Positions 1-5,021 of a DNA stretch of 5,021 nt are shown here, piece by piece. Position numbers and translations under genes: made by a program. The DNA comes from Victivallales bacterium (GTDB taxonomy: Bacteria; Verrucomicrobiota; Lentisphaeria; Oligosphaerales; Oligosphaeraceae). The notes beneath the pieces are model-generated. The model did no database searches and had not been told where the DNA came from. It saw nothing but the letters and a program-made list of their open reading frames with translations. Each line of letters starts with the position of its first letter. Positions within the stretch are counted from its first letter, which is position 1. The stretch spans positions 1 through 5,021 of the forward strand of contig CAAGMX010000502.1 of the NCBI GenBank assembly GCA_900771165.1. The letters are read 5' to 3'.

Positions 1-1647
1 CTCGGTGGAGGTGACGCATTCCTCCCGTCGGTTCAGGAGCCGCAGGCTGCAGGCCAGGCCATAGTGTCCCAGAGTGCTTTCCCGGCAGGCGAGAGAGCGC
101 CGGAACTTTTCCTCCGCCAGGGCAAAGTCCCCCTGATGGATGGCCTGGATTCCCCGATGGGCCAGCAGGAACCAGTTTTTGCCTCCTGCCGGGGTTTTCT
201 CCTCCTTCTCCAGCATCCGGCAGAATTCCGGCTGGACCATGTAGCTGGGTGCGAGCCGGTCTTCCTCCGGGCAGGGGAAGCCTTTTCCCTCCAGCAGAGT
301 GCGCCAGGGGGCCTGGTCCTCCCCCGGCTCCCCGAAGTCCAGCTGGGGTTCCAGGAGGGATTCTCCGGCGGTCTGTCGGCGGAGATTTTCCAGGGCACCC
401 CATCCGGGGCCGGCAAAGAGGCGTTTTCCCTTGCGGAGGGCGAAGGAGAGGCGGGTGCGCTCCAGCAGGTTTTCCAGCTTTTCCTGGGGCAGTGCCTGAT
501 CCAGCGTTTCCCGGGCTTCCCGCCGGGCCTCTCCCCAGTCCCCGAAAATCCGTTCCGGGGAGACTGTGAGGCCGCCATAGGCTTCCAGCCACTCCCAGAC
601 CCCGTGGGGAGGCATGGGCATGCATTCCGCCTGGGTCTTGCAGACTCCCGCCTGAATTTCCGCGTAACTCCGCTGATCCGTCCCCAGGAGATGCTGCTGC
701 CAATGGCGTCCTCCATTGGACATGCCCCAGGCGAAGAGCTTGCGTCCCTGGAGGCGGCGGGTGGAGGCCAGCACCACGGCTTTTCCGTCTTCATAGGCCA
801 CCAGTTCGTAGGGGCGTTCCCGGGGATCCAGGTTGAAGAAGTTATCCTTGGCGGTGGGGTGATTCATGGGGATGGTGGCGTCGAATCCCTCCCGGCTGAC
901 GGGGAGGGGATTTTTGCTCAGGGAGTCCCGTCCGTCTGCCAGGGCGAAGTTCACATAGGTGGTATCCGCCGGCACCACAATGCGCTGCCGGGGCTGTTCC
1001 CGGACGGCGATGTTGGCCCAGTAGTAGAAGAAGGTCTCCTGGTCCCGGGGATTCACCACCCGGACCCGGTGGAAGAGGAACCGGGAGTCCTCGGGGAGGA
1101 AGAAGTCCCGCTGATAGGTGATGCCCCGGATGCGGTGATATTCGTAGAAGCGGAGGACGGGGGTGCCGTCCTGGTCCTGGAGCGCATCGGTGAAGAGGGG
1201 CTGGAGGGTGGAGGCGTCGTGGCCCCGGACGCCGAAATTGTATTCCCCGCCGCCTGCCGCCCAGGCGTCGCAGATTCCCAGACAGCTGGGGCGCATATAG
1301 GGATTCTCGTAGAAGAGGTCCTGCTGGCGGTCCTTGTCGTAGAGCTTCCAGAGGCGTCCCCCGCAGGTGGGCAGAAACACCGCCTTCAGGTGGGCATTCT
1401 CCAGGGTCACCGAGGGGAAATCGGAGGGGGTGTCGCTCCAAAGGTAGACATCCACCATGGTGTAGGGCAGCACATCCCGCACCATGCCCTTTCCCACCCA
1501 GAGACCGTCCTCCGGGGGCACCTGGGAGATCACCTGATAGGGGGGAAAGAGACGCAGGGGCGGCAGAGGGGAACGGGGCAGATCCCCATTCCCCACCAAA
1601 GGATACACCCCTGTCTCCAAGAAGGTCTCGCCCTGCTCTATCCGCAT
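1..1647 (-). CDS. DUF5107 domain protein with TPR-like region, N-terminal 549 residues (3' end outside window)
   Basis: The frame is open from an ATG at 1647 to the left window edge, 549 codons without a stop, so the C-terminus is missing. I recognise the DUF5107 family from two conserved stretches: residues about 92-115, where LPTCGGRLWKLYDK precedes a DLFYENP segment, and residues about 328-359, where AEIQAGVCKTQ leads to PMPPHGVWEWLEAYGG. The core looks like a beta-rich galactose-mutarotase-like sugar-binding fold, which is family knowledge rather than something proved here. From about residue 488 the sequence becomes helical and TPR-like (GDFALAEEKFRRSLA, then GHYGLACSLRLL); family members commonly continue with such repeats to roughly 1000 residues or more. 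There is no signal peptide or membrane segment, so a cytoplasmic protein is likely. A weak AAGGGA ribosome site lies 8-9 nt upstream of the ATG, supporting this start. Activity is unknown; a role in carbohydrate metabolism is inferred from fold and context. It follows an AT-rich spacer with an operator-like palindrome and is probably transcribed from its own promoter. Confidence 0.82.
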   Translation of the reverse strand, partial: MRIEQGETFLETGVYPLVGNGDLPRSPLPPLRLFPPYQVISQVPPEDGLWVGKGMVRDVLPYTMVDVYLWSDTPSDFPSVTLENAHLKAVFLPTCGGRLWKLYDKDRQQDLFYENPYMRPSCLGICDAWAAGGGEYNFGVRGHDASTLQPLFTDALQDQDGTPVLRFYEYHRIRGITYQRDFFLPEDSRFLFHRVRVVNPRDQETFFYYWANIAVREQPRQRIVVPADTTYVNFALADGRDSLSKNPLPVSREGFDATIPMNHPTAKDNFFNLDPRERPYELVAYEDGKAVVLASTRRLQGRKLFAWGMSNGGRHWQQHLLGTDQRSYAEIQAGVCKTQAECMPMPPHGVWEWLEAYGGLTVSPERIFGDWGEARREARETLDQALPQEKLENLLERTRLSFALRKGKRLFAGPGWGALENLRRQTAGESLLEPQLDFGEPGEDQAPWRTLLEGKGFPCPEEDRLAPSYMVQPEFCRMLEKEEKTPAGGKNWFLLAHRGIQAIHQGDFALAEEKFRRSLACRESTLGHYGLACSLRLLNRREECVTSTE

Positions 1648-1655
1648 CGGTGTAT

Positions 1656-1661
1656 TCCCTT
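1656..1661 (-). promoter_or_regulatory. Weak ribosome binding site of the DUF5107 gene
   Basis: On the minus strand AAGGGA lies 8 nt before the ATG at 1647, within AAAAAGGGAATACACCG. It is only a partial match to the consensus, but it is the best Shine-Dalgarno candidate in the window and supports the chosen start. The two complete upstream genes have nothing comparable. Confidence 0.45.
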
Positions 1662-1667
1662 TTTGCT

Positions 1668-1694
1668 ATAAGTTGTTTATACCAAACAACTTAT
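1668..1694. promoter_or_regulatory. Perfect inverted repeat, probable repressor operator
   Basis: The arms ATAAGTTGTTT (1668-1678) and AAACAACTTAT (1684-1694) are exact reverse complements, 11 bp each, separated by ATACC. The palindrome lies in the AT-rich gap before the DUF5107 gene and ends 20 bp upstream of its start codon. Neither strand has a T-run after the second arm, and the stem is AT-rich, so a Rho-independent terminator is unlikely. The pattern of GTTGTTT facing AAACAAC across a short spacer resembles operators of ROK-family repressors such as Bacillus XylR; that comparison is from memory and the actual regulator is not in the window. A dimeric repressor binding here would cover the likely promoter. 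Confidence 0.6.
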
Positions 1695-1710
1695 GATATA
1701 ATTAGTTATT
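1676..1710 (-). promoter_or_regulatory. Candidate promoter of the DUF5107 gene, overlapping the operator
   Basis: On the minus strand a TATAAA at 1681-1676 could serve as the -10 element. The hexamer 17 bp upstream, TAATTA at 1704-1699, is a poor -35 match and overlaps the stop codon of the preceding gene. A start point near 1669 would give a leader of about 20 nt. The local AT-rich composition, in contrast with the GC-rich genes on both sides, supports a promoter, but the exact elements are uncertain. The -10 lies inside the palindrome, as expected for a repressed promoter. Confidence 0.35.
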
Positions 1711-3081
1711 CAGGCTGTGAATGGGGGCGGGAATCCGGCCGCCAAAGCGGATGAAGCGGGCGGAGGCGCCGGGATTCCGGACGGGCATCACGGGACCGCC
1801 GCCGAAGAGGCCGCCAAACTCCACCCGGTCGCCGGCCTTCTTGCCCGGCGCGGGAATCACCCGGACGGCCGTGGTCTTCTTGTTGATGAGGCCGATGGCC
1901 ATTTCGTCGGCGATGATGGCGGAGAGGGTTTCCGCGGGGGTGTCTCCGGGGACGGCGATCATATCCAGTCCCACAGAGCAGACGCAGGTCATGGCTTCCA
2001 GCTTTTCCAGGGAGAGGCTTCCCTGGGCGGCGGCCTCCGCCAGGGCGGCGTCCTCCAGCACGGGGATGAAGGCGCCGGAGAGTCCTCCCACGGACTGGGA
2101 GGCGAAGGCGCCGCCTTTCTTGACGGCGTCATTCAGGAGGGCGATGCAGGCGGTGGAGCCGGGGGCGCCGATGGCATCCAGGCCCAGGATCTGGAGGATT
2201 TCCCCGATGGAGTCCCCCACCTTGGGGGTGGGGGCCAGGGAGAGATCCACGATACCGAAGGGGATTCCCAGGCTTTCGGCCACTTCCCGGCCGATGAGTT
2301 CTCCGCAGCGGGTCACCCGGCAGCTGGTTTCCTTGATTTCCTCGGCCAGGTCATCCAGCCCCAGGTTTTCCGCGCCGTCCCGCTGGATCCGGCGCTGGAG
2401 GGCGCTGCAGACCACACCGGGGCCGGAGACGCCCACGTTGATGACGGCCTCGGGTTCTCCGTGGCCATGGTAGGCTCCGGCCATGAAGGGGACATCCTCG
2501 GGCTGGTTGGCGAAGACCACCAGCTTGGCGCAGGCGAAGCCATCCCGGTCCCTGGTGGCCTCGGCGGCCTCCCGGAGGATTTCGCCCACACGGCCCACCA
2601 CCTTCATGTTGATGCCGGCGCGGCTGTTGGCCACATTGAGGGACGCGCAGACCCGCTGGGTCTCCACCAGCATTTCCGGGAGGGACTCGATGAGTTCCCA
2701 GTCGGCGGCGCTGGCGCCCTTCTGGACCTGGGCGGAGTATCCGCCCACGATGTCGATTCCCGTGGAGGCGGCGGCGGTGTCCAGGGCCTTGGCCAGCTTC
2801 ACCATGCCCTTGCGGTCATGGCCGGCGGCCACATCGGCGGCGGGAGAGACCGCCAGACGCTTGTTCACCACGCTGATGCCGTATTTGCCCCCCACCTTGT
2901 CGCAGGTCTCCACCAGATTTCCGGCGAAGCGCTCCACCTTGGCCAGGACCTTGCGGCACATCACTTCGGCATCGGTGTCCCGGCAGTCCATGAGATTCAG
3001 GCCCAGGGTGACCGTGCGCACATCCAGATTCTCCTTCTGGATCATTTCCACGGTATTGATGATTTGCTCGGTACGTAGCAT
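1702..3081 (-). CDS. UPF0210/DUF711 family protein (PFL family), function unknown
   Basis: This complete 459-residue protein matches the UPF0210 (DUF711) family along its whole length; members are usually about 450 residues. Signatures are the N-terminal block ending in [15 protein letters not shown], the central [10 protein letters not shown], the [15 protein letters not shown] segment, [19 protein letters not shown], and the C-terminal [13 protein letters not shown]. The family has a pyruvate-formate-lyase-like fold, hence the name 'PFL family protein', but I see no glycyl-radical motif, and no activity is established. The ATG at 3081 is well supported because the family begins only some 20 residues before the DVRTVT block. 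Oddly, no Shine-Dalgarno precedes it; the leader is almost pure pyrimidine. The gene lies 66 bp after the HAD phosphatase gene and is probably cotranscribed with it. In many Firmicutes this family is paired with a small ACT-domain protein (UPF0237); no such gene is adjacent here. The protein is probably cytoplasmic, with no signal peptide or membrane segment. Confidence 0.93.
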   Translation of the reverse strand: MLRTEQIINTVEMIQKENLDVRTVTLGLNLMDCRDTDAEVMCRKVLAKVERFAGNLVETCDKVGGKYGISVVNKRLAVSPAADVAAGHDRKGMVKLAKALDTAAASTGIDIVGGYSAQVQKGASAADWELIESLPEMLVETQRVCASLNVANSRAGINMKVVGRVGEILREAAEATRDRDGFACAKLVVFANQPEDVPFMAGAYHGHGEPEAVINVGVSGPGVVCSALQRRIQRDGAENLGLDDLAEEIKETSCRVTRCGELIGREVAESLGIPFGIVDLSLAPTPKVGDSIGEILQILGLDAIGAPGSTACIALLNDAVKKGGAFASQSVGGLSGAFIPVLEDAALAEAAAQGSLSLEKLEAMTCVCSVGLDMIAVPGDTPAETLSAIIADEMAIGLINKKTTAVRVIPAPGKKAGDRVEFGGLFGGGPVMPVRNPGASARFIRFGGRIPAPIHSLNN

Positions 3082-3147
3082 AGGTGTAGGGGGTAGGAAG
3101 GGGAAGAAGAAGAGAGAAAGAGAGGGCGTCTGGGGGAGGGGGGGGGA
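3082..3147 (-). other. Polypyrimidine intergenic leader upstream of the UPF0210 gene
   Basis: Read on the minus strand, 59 of these 66 bases are pyrimidines. There is an uninterrupted 32-base pyrimidine tract (3095-3126 on the plus strand is all purine) and a run of nine C (3138-3146) just after the stop codon of the HAD gene. The plus strand holds a 13-base mirror repeat, GAGAGAAAGAGAG at 3112-3124. There is no Shine-Dalgarno, no hairpin followed by T-run, and no convincing promoter. The RNA would be C-rich and G-poor, the composition favoured by Rho loading sites and by single-stranded RNA binders such as ribosomal protein S1; both roles are inference. Confidence 0.6.
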
Positions 3148-3939
3148 TTACCAGCCCAGGTTCCGGGGCCAGAATTCATCCAGCATCTGGTGGATGCGGG
3201 GCACCACCACGGTGGGGGTGAAGCCCGCCAGAGGAGGCATGGGCTCCCCGTTGCGGACCAGCATGGAGCGCATGCCGTTGTTGCAGGCGAAGGCCAGGTC
3301 GGTGCCCACCCGGTCCCCCACCATCACCATCTCCCCGGGATCCACCTGGAAACGCTCCTGGAGAACCTGGCAAAGCCAGCGATGGGGCTTGCCCGCTATG
3401 GCCTGCACCACCACGCCGGGACGGGCCGCCCGGAAAAACTCCAGCAGCATCCCCACATCGGGCAGGCCCGGCGGGCAGACGCAGTCCGGATGGGTGGCAT
3501 ACAGGGGGACGCCCCGGAGGACCAGGCGGGTGGCGGCGTGGAGCTTTGCATAGTCCAGCTCCTTGTCGAAGGCCACCAGCAGCGCCTGGGGATCCTCCTC
3601 GGTGTGGGGGAAGCCCTCGGAGGCCATCCAGCCCCGGAAACGCTCCGTCCCCAGGATGAAGAGCCGGCGTCCCAGAATGCCGTGGGCCTTCAGCATCAGG
3701 AGGGCGCCGTCGCCGCTGGTCACCACATTCCGTGGCTCCACAGGGAATCCGATGCGGCGGAGCTTCTCGCAGTAGTCGCTGGGGGGAATGGAGCTGTTGT
3801 TGGTGACAAAACAGTACTCCATGTCGCTTTCCTTCAGGCGCTGGATCAGCTCCTGGGCCCCAGGATAGGGAACGCCGTCCAGGTAGAGGGTTCCGTCCAG
3901 GTCGAAGAGAATCAGCTTGGCCCTTCCGTAGGTGGTCAT
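3148..3939 (-). CDS. HAD-IIA (NagD-like) phosphatase
   Basis: This complete 263-residue protein is a haloacid dehalogenase superfamily hydrolase of subfamily IIA, which includes NagD, p-nitrophenyl phosphatases and phosphoglycolate phosphatase. All four catalytic motifs are present: motif I FDLDGT (nucleophile D13, acid/base D15), motif II VTNNSS (T46, N47), motif III GKPH (K184), and motif IV GDRVGTD (D209 and D214 for magnesium). The segment between motifs II and III, about residues 70-180, is the type IIA cap domain. Length and motif spacing are normal, so the enzyme should be an active Mg-dependent cytoplasmic phosphatase; its substrate cannot be read from sequence, though a sugar phosphate or nucleotide is typical. 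The ATG at 3939 puts motif I twelve residues in, as usual, but the upstream sequence is GCCTCCC rather than a Shine-Dalgarno. It starts 25 bp after the phosphorylase stop codon, implying cotranscription, possibly coupled translation, with a glycogen-degrading enzyme. Confidence 0.93.
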   Translation of the reverse strand: MTTYGRAKLILFDLDGTLYLDGVPYPGAQELIQRLKESDMEYCFVTNNSSIPPSDYCEKLRRIGFPVEPRNVVTSGDGALLMLKAHGILGRRLFILGTERFRGWMASEGFPHTEEDPQALLVAFDKELDYAKLHAATRLVLRGVPLYATHPDCVCPPGLPDVGMLLEFFRAARPGVVVQAIAGKPHRWLCQVLQERFQVDPGEMVMVGDRVGTDLAFACNNGMRSMLVRNGEPMPPLAGFTPTVVVPRIHQMLDEFWPRNLGW

Positions 3940-3964
3940 GGGAGGCTTATCTACGGAGGGAGGG
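3940..3964 (-). other. Short intergenic spacer without Shine-Dalgarno
   Basis: The 25-bp gap between the phosphorylase stop and the HAD start reads CCCTCCCTCCG and GCCTCCC on the minus strand, the complement of what a ribosome binding site would look like. No terminator or promoter is visible, consistent with an operon-internal junction. Confidence 0.5.
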
Positions 3965-5021
3965 CTACTCGGGGATGACGGGAGAGACCTTCCAGATCTG
4001 CTCCGCGTATTCTCGGATGGTGCGGTCGCTGGAGAACTTGCCGCTGCGGGCGATGTTCAGGAGGGCCTTCCGGGCCCAGGCCTCGGGATCCCGGTAGAGC
4101 TGGTTCACCCGCTCCTGGGCGGCGATGTAGCTCTTCAGGTCACCCAGCAGCATGTAGTGGTCGCCGAAATCCAGGAGGGACTGAACGATGGGCTGGAAGA
4201 GGGAGGGTTCCTGGGGGCAGAAATGATTGTCCCGGATGGCCTCCACGGCGGCGCGGATTTCCGGATCGGTGTGATAGATGTCCCAGGGGGAGTAGGAGGA
4301 GCGTCGTTCCGCCACTTCCTGGGCGGTCATGCCGAAGATGAAAAGATTTTCCTCTCCGGCCTCCTGGGCCATTTCCACATTGGCGCCGTCCAGGGTTCCG
4401 ATGGTGAGGGCGCCGTTGAGCATGAGCTTCATGCATCCGGTGCCGGAGGCCTCCATGCCTGCCAGGGAGATCTGCTCGGAGAGATCGGCGGCGGGGATGA
4501 TGATTTCCGCCAGGGAGACCCGGTAGTCGGGCAGGAAGACCACCTTGAGGCGGTCCCGGACGCCGGGGGTTTCGTCGATGGTCTGGGCCACGGCGTGGAT
4601 GAGGCGGATGATCTGCTTGGCCATGGCGTAGCCCGGGGCGGCCTTGGCGGCGAAGATGAAGGTGCGGCGGGGATAGTCCAGGGAGGGATTCTTCACCATC
4701 CGCTGGTAGATGATGATGATGTAGAGCACCAGCATCAGCTGCCGCTTGTATTCGTGGAGACGCTTCACCTGGACGTCGAAGAGGCTTTCCGGCTCCACGG
4801 TGATGTCCAAGCTCTTCTCGATGTAGGCGGCCAGACGGCGCTTGTTCTGCAGCTTCACCTCCATGAGCTGGTGCAGGAACTCCTTGTCGTCCAGGAAGGC
4901 CTCCAGCTTCCGGAGCTGATCCAGATCGGTGACCCATCCGTCGCCGATGCGGCTGGTGATGAGGTGGGAGAGGGGCTGGTTGCAGAAGAGGAGCCAGCGG
5001 CGCTGGGTGATGCCGTTGGTC
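3965..5021 (-). CDS. glgP: Glycogen/maltodextrin phosphorylase, C-terminal 351 residues (5' end outside window)
   Basis: The frame is open from the right window edge to a TAG at 3967-3965, so only the C-terminal 40% or so of a usual 800-850-residue enzyme is present. An internal ATG at 4864 is not the start: the conserved TNGITQRRWLLFCNQPL block lies upstream of it at the window edge. Glycogen phosphorylase (GT35) releases glucose 1-phosphate from alpha-1,4-glucans in the cytoplasm using pyridoxal phosphate. Landmarks, numbered within the fragment: KRLHEYKRQ at 86-94, carrying the phosphate-binding residues equivalent to rabbit K568, R569 and K574; KAAPGYAMAK; and the cofactor site EASGTGCMK with the PLP lysine at residue 198 (codon 4427-4429), followed by LNGALTIGTLDGANVEMA. 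The residue two before the lysine is Cys (codon 4433-4435), where the usual motif GTGNMK has Asn. The C-terminus, KFSSDRTIREYAEQIW, is standard. MalP-type maltodextrin preference cannot be distinguished. It is probably the upstream gene of an operon with the HAD phosphatase. Confidence 0.92.
   Translation of the reverse strand, partial: TNGITQRRWLLFCNQPLSHLITSRIGDGWVTDLDQLRKLEAFLDDKEFLHQLMEVKLQNKRRLAAYIEKSLDITVEPESLFDVQVKRLHEYKRQLMLVLYIIIIYQRMVKNPSLDYPRRTFIFAAKAAPGYAMAKQIIRLIHAVAQTIDETPGVRDRLKVVFLPDYRVSLAEIIIPAADLSEQISLAGMEASGTGCMKLMLNGALTIGTLDGANVEMAQEAGEENLFIFGMTAQEVAERRSSYSPWDIYHTDPEIRAAVEAIRDNHFCPQEPSLFQPIVQSLLDFGDHYMLLGDLKSYIAAQERVNQLYRDPEAWARKALLNIARSGKFSSDRTIREYAEQIWKVSPVIPE

Noticed and set aside
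64..1671. A 535-codon open frame on the plus strand, opposite the DUF5107 gene
   Set aside because: Its translation is low-complexity in character (Gly, His, Val, Glu rich) with no recognisable motif, and it lies antisense to a frame with clear family motifs. Long antisense frames are expected from GC-rich codon bias.
1668..1694. The palindrome read as a Rho-independent terminator of the UPF0210 gene
   Set aside because: The stem is mostly A-T and no T-run follows on either strand: on the minus strand the next bases are AGCAAAAAGGG, and on the plus strand GATATAATTAG.
1717..3078. A 453-codon plus-strand frame mirroring the UPF0210 gene almost end to end
   Set aside because: It is Gly/His/Asp-rich without family features and precisely tracks the codon structure of the real gene on the other strand; a shadow frame.
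3190..3978. A 262-codon plus-strand frame opposite the HAD gene
   Set aside because: It is His/Gly-rich with no motif, while the minus strand has all four HAD motifs; a shadow frame.
4427..4435. Phosphorylase considered as a pseudogene because of the Asn-to-Cys change
   Set aside because: The PLP lysine and the KRLHEYKRQ phosphate site are intact and the frame is unbroken to the normal C-terminus.
4710..4721. Short GAT/ATC trinucleotide repeat (four units)
   Set aside because: It encodes a run of isoleucines in a hydrophobic helix of the phosphorylase and needs no explanation as a repeat element.
4140..4937. A 265-codon alternative minus frame inside the phosphorylase gene
   Set aside because: It is Pro/Gly/Arg/His-rich and overlaps the frame carrying intact phosphorylase motifs; an out-of-frame shadow.

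Overview
The window is a GC-rich bacterial stretch with four protein-coding genes, all on the minus strand and tightly packed with gaps of 25, 66 and 54 bp. Reading in the direction of transcription (high to low coordinates) they are: the C-terminal part of a glycogen/maltodextrin phosphorylase (GT35, runs off the right edge); a complete HAD-IIA (NagD-like) phosphatase; a complete UPF0210/DUF711 'PFL family' protein of unknown function; and the N-terminal 549 residues of a DUF5107-type protein that runs off the left edge. I see no RNA genes, mobile elements, CRISPR arrays or transfer signatures. The many long open frames on the plus strand and in other minus frames are GC-bias shadows of these genes.

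Organism: the gene set is typical of carbohydrate-storing anaerobic or gut-type bacteria. The two complete internal genes start without a Shine-Dalgarno sequence; their leaders are pyrimidine-rich instead. That, plus high GC and a DUF5107 protein, would fit a Verrucomicrobiota/Lentisphaerota/Kiritimatiellota-like genome at least as well as a Clostridium relative, but this is inference and the phylum cannot be fixed from the window.

Layout: 5021-3965 glycogen phosphorylase C-terminus; 3964-3940 short pyrimidine-rich spacer; 3939-3148 HAD phosphatase; 3147-3082 a striking spacer that is 59/66 pyrimidine on the transcribed strand's RNA sense; 3081-1702 UPF0210 protein; 1701-1648 an AT-rich island holding a perfect 11-bp inverted repeat with a 5-nt spacer; 1647-1 DUF5107 protein start.

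How they may work together: the first three genes look like one transcription unit led by a glycogen-degrading enzyme. The DUF5107 gene has its own likely promoter and operator, resembling in layout the operators of ROK/XylR-type sugar-responsive repressors, so it may be independently sugar-regulated. No clearly new multi-gene system is evident; the most interesting points are the operator-like palindrome, the polypyrimidine leader, and two proteins of unknown function next to a glycogen enzyme.
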